Shown: positions 21,673-36,200 of the stretch, piece after piece
How positions within the stretch are numbered: the stretch's first letter is position 1
Layout of the letters: each line of letters opens with the position of its first letter
Assembly (NCBI GenBank): GCA_026874595.1
Contig: CM049315.1
Location: 1,556,501 to 1,620,500 of the forward strand
Direction: 5' to 3'
Source: Sipunculus nudus
Lineage: Eukaryota; Annelida; Sipuncula; Golfingiida; Sipunculidae
DNA: 64,000 nucleotides
Position numbers and translations under genes: made by a program
Notes under the pieces: generated by a model
Told to the model about the DNA's origin: nothing
Databases searched by the model: none
What the model saw: the letters and a program-made list of their open reading frames with translations, nothing else

Positions 21673-24600
21673 TGGGAATGCGTGTCTACGTTCATAACTT
21701 TCAAAATATCATCATTTAAATGTAATCCTCGGGGCAATATAAATAATATGTTCAGGTCGCATGTTAAACTTTGCATTTTACCGGCTTTTGTGGTCTAGTC
21801 AGCACACTAGAATCTACAGCTCACAAGTCGGGAGTTTGAGTATTAGCCGAGAAGCCGTGAGATCTGGAAGGATTCCCTCCTTAGTAAAGAGGCATTTAGA
21901 TGCTATCTTAATCACAGGACTGATTATTTATAACCTCAAATTATGAATTAGAATGTAATAAGCAGTGGATAAATTAATAATTTAATTGTTACGGGAAAAA
22001 GATGAAAATTAATTACGAATAGTTGGGAAAAGAAATAGATAAAATGAGAGATGTTAAGCCTTTGTCACACAATCACGGATCTCAACACGGTTCATCACGT
22101 ATGGACCGCTAAGGACCATCCCTGGTGATCTGCTAATAATTCATAGTGAACCACAGGGAATCACGGAGAGTCCGTGGCTTTGTCCGTCATCATCCTATGA
22201 TCCCTGCTGATTGTTCTTGGTCCGTCCTACTCCCGTGGCGCTGGCACGGATGAGCCAAACCGTGACGCTATCGCCATTGGCCGTAACTCCACCGTGCTTG
22301 TCCGTGCATGTAACTGCTACCTCCGTACATGTGTACGCATGTCGTTAGCCGGGCACCTCCCTGGTTGATCGTCGTCACCGGAGTACGGACGTGCCGGTCT
22401 GCGAGAGAACTGCGACACGACCAGTCGTGCTTGCAATCGTAAGAATCCGTAGCGCTTCCGTGAAAGTCAGACCGCCCCGAACCGTGGGAATCCGTACCCC
22501 TTCCGGATTGATCCGTTTTTATTATCCGTGACTGACCCTTCCCTGATTCATGCGGCAGCGAAACCGTACCGAAACCTTGCAGAGGCCTTCGCAGACCGTA
22601 GGAATCCGTCCTAAAACACGGTCATCGTACTCAAACCATGATAAACTTCTGTGACAGCATGGCCGCGATCGAAAAATGCGTGTTTTCCACAGATGGTTCG
22701 TGAACATTCGATCTGGGACCTTCCGTCGATATCCTTACCCTCATCCGCGACATTGTGACCTAGGCTTTACTGCTGAACGGGGAGGGGGGCTCCTCCTGTG
22801 GATCTGCCACTGACCGTGACACTGCATTAAAGCAACCCATATTACAGATTAAATCCTAAATTTAAAAAAGTTTCTTCATCGGGGGAGGGGGGTACCCCCT
22901 ACCAATCAACCACACCCGATATCCTTTCCCTCATCCGCGACATTGTGACCTAGGCTTTACTGCTGAACGGGGGAGGGGGGCTCCTCCTGTGGATCTGCCA
23001 CTGACCGTGACACTGCATTAAAGCAACCCATATTACAGATTAAATCCTAAATTTAAAAAAGTTTCTTCATCGGGGAGGGGGGGGTACCCCCCTACCAATC
23101 AACCACGCCCGATATCCTTACCCTCATCCGCGACATTGTGACCTAGGCTTTACTGCTGAACGGGGGAGGGGGGCTCCTCCTGTTGATCTGCCACTGACCG
23201 TGACACTGCATTAAAGCAACCCATATTAGAGATTAAATCCTAAATTTAAAAAAGTTTCTTCATCGGGAGAGGGGGGTACCCCCTACCAATCAACCACACC
23301 CGATATCCTTACCCTCATCCGCGACATTGTGACCTAGGCTTTACTGCTGAACGGGGGAGGGGGGCTCCTCCTGTGGATCTGCCACTGACCGTGACACTGC
23401 ATTAAAGCAACCCATATTACAGATTAAATCCTAAATTTAAAAAAGTTTCTTCATCGGGGGAGGGGGGTACCCCCTACCAATCAACCACACCCGATATCCT
23501 TTCCCTCATCCGCGACATTGTGACCTAGGCTTTACTGCTGAACGGGGGAGGGGGGCTCCTCCTGTGGATCTGCCACTGACCGTGACACTGCATTAAAGCA
23601 AACCATATTACAGATTAAATCCTAAATTTAAAAAAGTTTCTTCATCGGGGAGGGGGGGGGGGTACCCCCCTACCAATCAACCACACCCGATATCCTTTCC
23701 CTCATCCGCGACATTGTGACCTAGGCTTTACTGCTGAACGGGGGAGGGGGGCTCCTCCTGTGGATCTGCCACTGACCGTGACACTGCATTAAAGCAACCC
23801 ATATTACAGATTAAATCCTAAATTTAAAAAAGTTTCTTCATCGGGGAGGGGGGGGGTACCCCCCTACCAATCAACCACGCCCGATATCCTTACCCTCATC
23901 CGCGACATTGTGACCTAGGCTTTACTGCTGAACGGGGGAGGGGGGCTCCTCCTGTTGATCTGCCACTGACCGTGACACTGCATTAAAGCAACCCATATTA
24001 GAGATTAAATCCTAAATTTAAAAAAGTTTCTTCATCGGGAGAGGGGGGTACCCCCTACCAATCAACCACACCCGATATCCTTACCCTCATCCGCGACATT
24101 GTGACCTAGGCTTTACTGCTGAACGGGGGAGGGGGGCTCCTCCTGTGGATCTGCCACTGACCGTGACACTGCATTAAAGCAACCCATATTACAGATTAAA
24201 TCCTAAATTTAAAAAAGTTTCTTCATCGGGGGAGGGGGGGGGTACCCCCCTTCCAATCAACCACACCCGATATCCTTACCCTCATCCGCGACATTGTGAC
24301 CTAGGCTTTACTGCTGAACGGGGGAGGGGGGCTCCTCCTGTGGATCTGCCACTGACCGTGACACTGCATTAAAGGAACCCATATTACAGATTAAATCCTA
24401 AATTTAAAAAAGTTTCTTCATCGGGGGAGGGGGGTACCCCCTACCAATCAACCACACCCGATATCCTTACCCTCATCCGCGACATTGTGACCTAGGCTTT
24501 ACTGCTGAACGAGGGAGGGGGGCTCCTCCTGTGGATCTGCCACTGAACGTGACACTGCATCAAAGGAACCCATATTACAGATTAAATCCTAATTTTAAAA

Positions 24601-27600
24601 AAGTTTCTTCATCGGGGGAGGGGGGTACCCCCTACCAATCAACCACACCCGATATCCTTACCCTCATCCGCGACATTGTGACCTAGGCTTTACTGCTGAA
24701 CGGGGGAGGGGGGCTCCTCCTGTGGATCTGCCACTGAACGTGACACTGCATTAAAGGAACCCATATTACAGATTAAATCCTAATTTTAAAAAAGTTTCTT
24801 CATCGGGGGAGGGGGGTACCCCCTACCAATCAACCACACCCGATATCCTTACCCTCATCCGCGACATTGTGACCTAGGCTTTACTGCTGAACGGGGGAGG
24901 GGGGCTCCTCCTGTGGATCTGCCACTGACCGTGACACTGCATTAAAGGAACCCATATTACAGATTAAATCCTAAATTTAAAAAAGTTTCTTCATCGGGGG
25001 AGGGGGGTACCCCCCTTCCAATCAACCACACCCGATATCCTTACCCTCATCCGCGACATTGTGACCTAGGCTTTACTGCTGAACGGGGGAGGGGTCTCCT
25101 CCTGTGGATCTGCCACTGACCGTGACACTGCATTAAAGGAACCCATATTACAGATTAAATCCTAAATTTAAAAAAGTTTCTTCATCGGGGAGGGGGGGGT
25201 ACCCCCCTACCAATCAACGACACCCGATATCCTTACCCTCATCCGCGACATTGTGACCTAGGATTTACTGCTGAACGGGGGAGGGGGGCTCCTCCTGTGG
25301 ATCTGCCACTGACCGTGACACTGCATTAAAGCAACCCATATTACAGATTAAATCCCAAATTTAAAAAAGTTTCTTCATCGGGAGGGGGGGGGTACCCCCC
25401 TTCCAATCAACCACACCCGATATCCTTACCCTCATCCGCGACATTGTGACCTAGGCTTTACTGCTGAACGGGGGAGGGGGGCTCCTCCTGTGGATCTGCC
25501 ACTGACCGTGACACTGCATTAAAGGAACCCATATTACAGATTAAATCCTAAATTTAAAAAGTTTCTTCATCGGGGAGGGGGGGGGGGTACCCTCCTACCA
25601 ATCAACCACACTCAATGTCCTTACCCTCATCCGCGACATTGTGACCTAGGCTTTACTGCTGAACGGGGGAGGGGGGCTCCTCCTGTGGATCTGCCACTGA
25701 CCGTGACACTGCATTAAAGCAACCCATATTGCAGATTACAACCTAAATATTAAAAAAATTTCTTCATCGGGGGGGGGGGTGTTCCCCCCCTACCAATCAA
25801 CCACACCAGATATCCTTACCCTCATCCGCAACATTGTGACCTAGGCTTTACTGCTGAACGGGGGGAGAGGGGCTCCTCCTGTGGATCTGCCACTGACCGT
25901 GACACTGCATTAAAGCAACCCATATTGCAGATTACAACCTAAATATTAAAAAATTTCTTCATCGGGGGGGGGGGGGTAACCCCCTACCAATCAACCACAC
26001 CCGATATCCTTACCCTCATCCGCGACATTGTGACCTAGGCTTTACTGCTGAACGGGGGAGGGGGGCTCCTCCTGTGGATCTGCCACTGACCGTGACACTG
26101 CATTAAAGGAACCCATATTGCAGATTACAACCTAAATTTTTAAAAATTTCTTCATCGGGGGGGGGGGGGGTACCACCTACCAATCAACCACACCCGATAT
26201 CCTTACCCTCATCCGCAACATTGTGACCTAGGCTTTACTGCTGAATGGGGGAGGGGGGCTCCTCCTGTGGATCTTCCACTGACCGTGACACTGCATTAAA
26301 GCAACCCATATTACAGATTAAATCCTAAATTTAAAAAAGTTTCTTCATCGGGAGAGGGGGGTACCCCCTACCAATCAACCACACCCGATATCCTTACCCT
26401 CATCCGCGACATTGTGACCTAGGCTTTACTGCTGAACGGGGGAGGGGGGCTCCTCCTGCGGATCTGCCACTGACCGTGACACTGCATTAAAGCAACCCAT
26501 ATTACAGATTAAATCCTAAATTTAAAAAAGTTTCTTCATCGGGGAGGGGGGGGGGGTACCCCCCTACCAATCATCCACACCCGATATCCTTACCCACATC
26601 CGCGACATTGTGACCTAGGCTTTACTGCTGAACGGGGAGGGGGGCACCTCCTGTGGATCTGCCACTGACCGTGACACTGCATTAAAACAACCAGTATTGC
26701 AGATTACATCCTAAATTTAAAAAAAAAAAAATCTTCATGGGGGGGGGGGGGGTACCCCCTACCAATCAAACACACCCGATATCCTTACCCTCATCCGCGA
26801 CATTGTGACCTAGGCTTTACTGCTGAACGGGGGAGGGGGGCTCCTCCTGTGGATCTGCCACTGACCGTGACACTGCATTAAAGCAACCCATATTACAGAT
26901 TAAATCCTAAATTTAAAAAAGTTTCTTCATCGGGGAGGGGGGGGGTACCCCCCTACCAATCAACCACACCCGATATCCTTACCCTCATCCACGACATTGT
27001 GACCTAGGCTTTACTGCTGAACGGGGGAGGGGGGCTCCTCCTGTGGATCTGCCACTGACCGTGACACTGCATTAAAGCGACCCATATTGCAGATTACAAC
27101 CTAAATTTTTAAAAAGATTTCTTCATGGGGGGAGGGTACCCTCCTACCAATCAACCCCCCCCCCCCCTCCCCCCGGCGCTTAACGTTTGTAAAATAACAC
27201 TGTCAAAAATAATACTCCATATAGGGTTTGAAAGCCAAGACACTGATTGTTACTGTTGTATCATTATTTATATTTAATGTGTTTTATATATGACGTGTTT
27301 ATTTAATCCATCAAGTAAACAGGGCATTGAGAACCCGTTAGAAACAGATTTCCTCGAACAAAATGAAAGTTTTCTTTTGTTCGTTTATCTTAACTGCCAG
27401 TGTCTCCTGCGTTCGGGCCATTGTCACGTGATGTGGAGAGTGCAGCCTTCATCATGCGCCACCTGTTGGTAGACGATATGTTCAAGCCCAGCCCGTACAC
27501 ACCTCCAATAGTGTTCAGGGAGGAGGTAACATTTTTTTGTGTCTATTTATTTCTATTGAAAAGAGTAGGTTATCAAAGAAAGTCTGTTAAAAAATCTGGG

Positions 27601-29978
27601 ACTATGCACAGCTACACAAATTTGGCCCAGTAATCCCCTTTTAACCTCAGCTGACTATAAGTCATCTGAGCTATAGTTATGGTCCATTGTCCGGCGTCCG
27701 TCCTTCCGTCCGTCCGTCTGTCCGTCCGACCTTTAGACTGGCACGTTTTGAAACCGTTAGATCTTCGAATCCAATATTCAGCATACTGTTAGATGTCCCC
27801 AAGATCTGCTACCAAACCAAAAACTGGGTCACTGCGACTTCGTTCCTTCGAGAAATTGAGGAAAAACCTCAAATTTCTAGTAAAAACTTATTATCACACT
27901 TCAGGACTGCCTAATATCAAAACCACATATCTGTTTTTCTAATTATTTATCAGGAGTATTCTCCTATATATTTCCTATATACAAGCCAGAAATTAAGACT
28001 GTTAAGTGTAATTTCTAAAAGTTTTGGGCTTGAACATATTGGACTTTATATAAAAAATATTTGCTCACTTAACATGAATTTTTTTTAAGCTAGAGACTTT
28101 TTTCCAAGTATTTTACTTTGTTTAATTAAGATTCAATTGTATAACCAAAATTAGATCTGAATCTTTTTAATTTTTAAAGTTATTAGCATAAAAATAAAAT
28201 AAGTACCTTAAATTTTGCCCAACATTGAACATGGCACGTATTTTTCCAGTGAGTACCGTTGATTTAATTTTCACAGCATGTAACCATACATATTTAATTT
28301 AATTAAATCTGAAATTTGAAAATAAAGTCTTGAAAATTAGGTTAGTTATTGAATTTTTTCTTGAGCCTCTATTGTAGCCACTTGTTTTGTCCATTTGCAG
28401 GCAACTCACTCTTGGTCACTGGAAGGCAGCTATGCCAGGTTTTCTGATTTGTTACAGTAACTGGGGATGATCCCCTCCTGTGCTATGTGTACAGCAATTT
28501 TTATATCCTCCCCCCCCCCCCCCCCCCAATTTTCCCATCCATTTGTTATGCACTGTACCTTATTTTTAATGCTGTTTCCACTCCAAGTAATTAAAGTTGT
28601 AGCCAAGAAGATGCTAATGTTGTGTTAATGTAGAATTTTTATTGTTTTGCAAATTTAAAAGATATATTTTTGTGGTAAAAATAAATTTGTATGCATGATG
28701 TGGGGTTATCTGATTGAGATTTAAGATGATGCAATTTAGAATTATGAATCAACTTTTATACAGATTTGGAAATGTATATAAATACAAACTTAAAATAAAA
28801 AAAAAAGATGATGTGATAATAAAATGAGGATCTAATACAAACATTTGCTCATTATTTTCCTGCCTCAGCAGAATTGGAGATCACGCTTTGTTTGCCCTGT
28901 ATGTTTACTTCTGTATGCAGAAGTGTTGTTAATCAAACCATCCTCCTCCCCCTGCTGCCATTGATTCCTTTGCACCTGTGCACTTGGACATTAGTTTTTG
29001 TAGCAAATTTGTAAAATTTATTTATTAAAAAAATTGGATTAGAAAAAAAAAAGAAATGATTGAAACATATTCTTTCCTCGGGAGAATGGAACATAAGTGA
29101 TCAGTTCGGTGTCCATCATCTCTCCGTTATCATTAAATATATATTAATTATGAACTTTTTCCTATAAGCACTGTTGAAATAACTTTCATATGCTGAATGT
29201 GTATGGATTTAAGCTATAAAAGTCTGACATTTTAAAGCAATTTATATATTCAGTTGTGTAATATTGCATATGTTAAACTTTAATCCCATCATTCCATGTC
29301 CTTGCATCTGTGACCTGGGGACATTAGTCATATTTCAACTGTATACATTTTATAAAATAAAAAAAAATACATATATTTAATGATATATATATAAATATAT
29401 TAAAAACATAGGTCCAATTGAACAAATGTGTAAACTACTGAACTGTCAACAATTCATAAAAAATCCAACCAATGATCATGGTATTAATATACATCTTATG
29501 GTCACAAACTGCTCACTTGCTTCAATTTTAGCATTTGGAAGTGCATGGTTTGGCCACAAAATGTTATTTGCAACAATTTTTTACTCATCAATACAAACCA
29601 ATCATGTGCCTATATTATCTTTTCCTACTAGACTGTCTCCTACTGATATTATTTTAGATTTTTACCTTCAAGGTCAACTTCAGCTGAGCACAGTGACCCA
29701 TGGGTCCCTTGTTTATTTCTTCTTTACACATCTACACTCTTTTACACTATCAATGATAGAAAAATATATTGCCTAACATTTATTTACACATTTTGGAATT
29801 AGTGCGGAACTTTTTTTATATTCCTTTTCCCCTTAAATGACTGCAACTCTGCAATGTTTTCTTATAAGCAGGTTCATATGCGCCGACACCAGGGGTTGGG
29901 GGGGTTGGGGGGGGGGAACTGATTGATATAAAAACATCCACTATTTTAATATTGACTATTTGCACTCACACACACACA

Positions 29979-30023
<45 letters not shown>

Positions 30024-30263
30024 TCATACGCTCGGGCTCCTTAATATTTGGAGTATCATATATAAAGGGCCGCAGCCTCCGGGATTTTAGCAAAGTTGAT
30101 ATTCTCTGTGAAAGTGTTTTGCCAGACAAATAACATCTCACCAAGGAGGTACTGCATACTGAATCAGCATTGACCAATAAATGGCAAAAAAATGCACCAG
30201 AATGCAGTAGTACACATACAGTTTTTCAAAATTTTACACACACTCCCCGTCGGGGATTTCCCC

Positions 30264-30325
<62 letters not shown>

Positions 30326-31107
30326 GTCTACTATTCCCCCCCCCCCCCCGCCACCAAATGAAAATTTGGTTTCGCCGCCAATAAGGATTTTATAAAAATA
30401 TTTGCAAACTTAAATGTATAAAAGGTGTCGAAAATCAACACTTATCAATGTTTATAATCGCATGCTTTGTACCCTTGTAGATCTACAAACACAAGAAACC
30501 TCTACGGATAGGCTACTACAGTCACGACAACGTCACCACAGCCGTGCCTTCTTTTGTTAGAGCTGTTCATGTGGTCAAGGACAAATTGCAAGGACAAGGT
30601 CACACTGTAAGGAGCTGCCTTTTTTTTATTCTGTCCGGTGATCATCTGACGACTGATCGCTAAGAGTGATTGTGCCGTCAATGGGGCACTTGATCTGTAA
30701 ACTGTAAGGCTGTTCTTACCATTCTTCCACGCAACTATCCTTTGCCAAGGTCTTAGCCCGGGGCGTTCTCTTTGTTCTAGTGTAGAATGGGTACTCTTCA
30801 TGGGAACGACGACGATGTTCTAGAGCTAAAGATATTTATCATGCCCTTTGTTTCCAAGGGAGCTTCCTCAATTCTCTCTTGATTAAAACATGACTTAACT
30901 GATCGACCGTGCGGATCATTGGGCATCACAGGGATATGTGATCATGTTAAATACGCCTAGCGTGATTACAGGCCCATTTGCCTAAGAAAGGGGACTATGG
31001 CATTATTTCATGATATAAAGTTTACCTTTTTTTAAAGGAAACGCTTTGAGATTTCAAGTTAAAGTCACTATAAACGTTATTTCTTTTAATGACACTGGAT
31101 GGGATTG

Positions 31108-31177
<70 letters not shown>

Positions 31178-33197
31178 TAATTTGAAGCCTTACATGATAA
31201 ATCATAATTATGTATTTGCATTTTGGGTTATGTAATTTCAAACATTATCCTGCTATCATGGTATGATGTAAGGCAGTGTATTCTTTAACCAGTTCAACCA
31301 GAAAACAGTGGTGACCAGAACTTTACAAAAGATAATGCGACCTTAATATATTGCGAAGGACTATAGAATTTTTGTTCGTTCCTATATTAATTTTTAAGTC
31401 GCCTGCTTCCAAGAAGGCAAGAGGCATTATAGCATTTACCTCGTTTAATATCAGCTTGTGCCTTTTGACATACCGACTGATGACGGTAACGGTAACCGCT
31501 GGATAGACATGATGATGAAGGTCCTCGTAGCTGACGGAGGGCATATGTTGGACATGATGATGTGAGTGATACGGCCATCTCCTCATCACGATCCTTCTGC
31601 TCTCCTGTTCATCGGTCCCTGCTTCCCGTTGTCCACGTGCTCCATTCTCATCCCCTCCCTCCTTGTCCACGTGCTCCATTCTCATCCCCTCCCTCCTTGT
31701 CCACGTGCTCCATTCTCATCCCCTCCCTCCTTGTCATCTGTAATCCCTCTCTCTCTGCTTTTTACCATCCTCTATATTCTCATATTCTGCCTGTTATTTT
31801 ACTTCTAACTCACTTCCTCCTCTTGTACTTCCTCCTATCCTTACCCTCTTTCCTCTCTGTTATTTCATTCTATCCTTATTCATGTTTCCCTTCACTTTCT
31901 TCTCATTCACAACTTTTCCTCTGGCTGTTCTTTCATTTTACTGACCTTTCCCCACTCTTCCGCTCCATTTCTTTATCATTTGATTGTCCAGTTCCACTAT
32001 TTTGGTCTGCGTTCCCCTTTTCCTCCTCTTCTTCTCTCTCTTTCCCTTGCTCGCACATCGATTCTTCTTCTCTCTCTTTCTCTTGCTCGCACATCGATTC
32101 TTCTTCTCTCTTTTTCTCTTGCTCGCACATCGATTCTTCTTCTCTCTCTTTCTCTTGCTCGCACATCGATTCTTCTTCTCTCTCATTCTCTTGCTCGCAC
32201 ATCGATTCTTCTTCTCTTTCTTTCTCTTGCTCGCACATCGATTCTTCTTCTCTCTCTTTCTCTTGCTCGCACATCGATTCTTCTTCTCTCTCTTTCTCTT
32301 GCTCGCACATCGATTCTTCTTCTCTCTCTTTCTCTTGCTCGCACATCGATTCTTCTTCTCTCTCTTTCTCTTGCTCGCACATCGATTCTTCTTCTCTCTC
32401 TTTCTCTTGCTCGCACATCGATTCTTCTTCTCTCTCTTTCTCTTGCTCGCACATCGATTCTTCTTCTCTCTCTTTCTCTTGCTCGCACATCGATTCTTCT
32501 TCTCTCTCTTTCTCTTGCTCGCACATCGATTCTTCTTCTCTCTCTTTCTCTTGCTCGCACATCGATTCTTCTTCTCTCTCTTTCTCTTGCTCGCACATCG
32601 ATTCTTCTTCTCTCTCTTTCTCTTGCTCGCACATCGATTCTTCTTCTCTCTCTTTCTCTTGCTCGCACATCGATTCTTCTTCTCTCTCTTTCTCTTGCTC
32701 GCACATCGATTCTTCTTCTCTCTCTTTCTCTTGCTCGCACATCGATTCTTCTTCTCTCTCTTTCTCTTGCTCGCACATCGATTCTTCTTCTCTCTCTTTC
32801 TCTTGCTCGCACACCGATTCTTCTTCTCTCTCTTTCTCTTGCTCGCACATCGATTCTTCTTCTCTCTCTTTCTCTTGCTCGCACATCGATTCTTCTTCTC
32901 TCCCTTTCTCTTGCTCGCACATCGATTCTTCTTCTCTCTCTTTCTCTTGCTCGCACATCGATTCTTTAATATTATCTTTTTTGTCTATTTTCTATTCGTT
33001 ATTTCTTCCTTAACTAGCTCCATGCTTTCTATTGCTGACCCTTGCATGAGGGCGAACAGTATTCTTATTTACGCTAGGAATTGCTATTGTTGTAGAATTT
33101 ACTAATGATACTGTCAATATCTTATAATCGTTTTTCACTACCCTAATCATTAAGCAGAATAAGGTAAATATGTCATTCATCAGAAAAGGTGTCAGAA

Positions 33198-33244
<47 letters not shown>

Positions 33245-36200
33245 TTATATTTATATATATCACATGAAAACACGATGTAACGGGAAAAACATTTTTACAC
33301 AGTAACGGGGATGACCCCGGTGACCTTTTCCGGTTTCCACGGATGGCCTGTCCCAGCATGCCACGGTGGTTTAATCTCCTTCTGGCTAAGATATACCAAT
33401 TGTTTGTAAGTACTGTCTATCACCTTTAACATAGATTTCAAGTAATCATTCACCTTTGAGTTTACGGATTAATCAATATACAATGCTACAAAGGCACATT
33501 TTTCGTTGTTATCGGTTCTCGCAGCTTTTAAAATACGTCAGACAAACAGGAAAGCAAAATATTTTCCCGTAAATTTTGGTCTCTGGTAGAAGTATACGGT
33601 CGGTATCATCATATAAAAAGAAATTGGGTGGGACACCATATCATAAATGTCGCTCAGCGCCATATAGTTCAGGCGTATAAGGGTAAACGGCATTGGCCAG
33701 GAACGTCTTAAAAATTCATTTCTCTGGTTTGTCGCCACACGTATAGGGGCGGTGTTGGATGCCATGTCGACTATTCCTAAGACTTATGGTGGGGATAGGC
33801 GATTTTTTCAATTGTGTTATTTGGACATACTTTATTCTCCGTGTAAGATTTATGTTCTATGAACATTAAGGATCAGTAACTTACTTGTGTTGTAGCGTGT
33901 GTTGTTACACGAGCCAAGTATCGTCATAGGCATCCTGTCATGTCGCACTACATCGTTACCCTAATACTGGCTTGAATTAATTGTATATGTAATCTGAGAT
34001 TAATTGGTAAATGGATAGGGTAAACGACTTCCGACAAACCCAGGTTCAGTTGGCCAAACCACTTGTACCTGGTTAACCTACAACCGTATTAACCGTATGC
34101 ATATGAAGCGACCCTATGAACTGTATACTCATGCAGGATGTTACTCGTGATGCACTTACTAAACTCTGTGCAATTTCTTCTAGGATAAAAGAGGCGGTCA
34201 AATGATGGAATACGGATGTGGAACAGGGTATCTTATTATTTTTTTAAATATTTTTTTCTCTTTTGTGAACGTCAGTACGGAGCCCGGCAGACGACATGGT
34301 GAAAAATATTTATTAATTCGTGCGCACGAATTTCTAATCCGTGCGCACGAATTACTAATTCGTGGTCATGAATTACTAATCCGTGCGCACGAATTACAAG
34401 GTGTGAAAAATATATTTCCAAGGTGGAAAAATATTTATTTCAAAATAGGATAACAAAGTAGCCGATAAGGCTAATGCAACTGCTCTCCTGCATATAAATT
34501 AAAAGAAAGTGAAAAATTAACATGAATGTATATATGTATATATAAATGATCAGATTGGAAAAGTGCACATATATTCACACACGATAAGATAGATATATAT
34601 AGATACATAATATACGTTAATACAGATTGAAATTCCATAAACACTGATACTTATACATATATTATTACTGGTAGGCGTTATACAATAAAAATAAACGTCT
34701 CAGTCCACATCGAGCATATCAATTAGATTAAAACCATCAGTCTTTCCAATTGAAAATAGGTATTGATTTAAGTAACCGGCACCTAGTTGTAGCCGAGTAT
34801 GGATCCTTCCATGTTGACGATGATTGTCGCAATAATAACTGTATATTTCTCGAGAGTCAGGGTTTAAATAGTCACAAACATTTTCCTTAAAGGAATCTAT
34901 CGAAGTAGACTGAATTATAGGAAACTGTTCCAAAGTTTGCAGGCTATTGAAAGAAAGAAAAGAAAATTGGAAGGAAAGAAAACGACAGAGTATCTTTAGC
35001 AAATGCGATTTGCGCGGACTGTATAGGGCTGAGCATGAGACAGAGTTTGAGTTAATATATAAGCAGATAATCTGGAGCTAGTCCGTTAATCATTTCATAA
35101 AATGTGGATTGTATAGCCAGCTCTCTTCTTATTTTTATACTTGACAATTATAGCTCTTTTACCTTAGCTCCAGTGCTGGAAGTCGAGGGCGCTCCAGTAC
35201 ATGTTAAACATGCTTTCCGAGTATACTCTCCAGTTGGTATGGCTGTCTGACAGAACAATAGTTAAATATTAAAACACCACACTCCAGTACTAAACGTATT
35301 AATGATTTGTACATACGATCTAAAACTTCTCATAGGGAAATGGAATTTATAATTATTTTCAAAATTTCTTAACGCTTATTGTCTTTCAAAGATATCATGT
35401 GTATGTGTTCCTGTCAGGAAAGCGAATCCCAAATATGACATGAGATACCTCAGTTTCTGTGAAGTTCATTTCGCCTTGTTTATGTGTAATTTGCAATTTA
35501 GCATCATCGTCAAATGGCTATTGAGAACTGTAACTGTAGTTACTTTGTGAAGCAAAATAACTGTTAAAAATTTCAGCCTGATCGGCTTTGTCTATAATAA
35601 TGTTCCCATTATGCCCCAACGATGATAATGTAGGTTGTTGTTTTTTTACCACAGAAAGTCTTAGAAATTTCCACCATGCACGGCAACTGGGTCTGTGAGT
35701 TTTATATTTATATTCTTTAAGTATAGCTTAAAGCCCTTTCAATTTTCAATATACAGAATTCCGAATTTTCAAAGGTAGGAAGTCACGGAACTGTCTGAAG
35801 GCACTGGGCTCCATTTTGACAACCGTGTGTGCCCGCTGAAACTGCCAGCCTATGCCTAGACTGAGTCGATGTGTGCTTGCTTCTCATTGGCTAGTAATTC
35901 GCGCGCACGAATTAATAACTCGTGCGCACGAATTAGTAGCCAATGGGCATTGAGCCAGCAACATCAGAGAGCTGTTCTCATTGGTCACTAATTCGTGCGC
36001 ATGGATAAGTAATTCGTGCGCACGAATTAATAAATATTTTTTCCACCTTGGAAATATATTTTTCACACCTAGTAATTCGTGCGCACGGATTAGTAATTCG
36101 TGGCCACGAATTAGTAATTCGTGCGCACGGATTAGTAATTCTTGCGCACGGATTAGTAATTCGTGCGCACGAATTAATAAATATGTTTCAGGATGTCGTC

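Larger units (their letters stand above)
21114..27400 (+). other. FAAH gene 1 intron 8
   Basis: 6.3-kb intron with two AT microsatellites (21228-21290, 21615-21670), a weak tRNA-like stretch near 21790-21855, a CCGT-rich segment (22060-22730) and a 4.4-kb satellite (22735-27160). No gene. Confidence 0.85.
27526..30480 (+). other. FAAH gene 1 intron 9
   Basis: Mostly filled by one Helentron-like element (27644-29710). AT microsatellites lie at 29980-30021 and 30263-30320, with a G-run near 29895 and C-runs near 28510 and 30337. Confidence 0.8.
31562..33302 (+). other. FAAH gene 1 intron 11
   Basis: Almost entirely pyrimidine-rich on the sense strand. A short repeat of TCCACGTGCTCCATTCTCAT units (31635-31735) is followed by a 36-bp minisatellite and an AT microsatellite (33201-33260). 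Confidence 0.85.

Noticed and set aside
21785-21855. Second tRNA-like sequence (TGGTCTAGTCAGCAC ... GGGAGTTTGAGTATTAGC)
   Set aside because: The B box is degenerate and no fold could be supported; at most a SINE relic.
27155-27180. Poly-C and poly-G runs (also near 11282, 20069, 21386, 28510, 44531, 56868) as regulatory elements
   Set aside because: Homopolymers of this kind are common sequencing or repeat-slippage products; no other signal accompanies them.
31562-33105. Long overlapping ORFs of 250-480 codons on both strands
   Set aside because: They come from the 36-bp repeat, a multiple of three with no stop in any phase. The encoded proteins are pure 12-residue repeats, and the region is an intron of FAAH gene 1.
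35655-35697. Possible FAAH exon reading [12 protein letters not shown] with AG and GTGAGT borders
   Set aside because: The sequence is inside the foldback element and is the antisense of a LINE segment reading [15 protein letters not shown]. The frame of exons 13-14 also closes without it.
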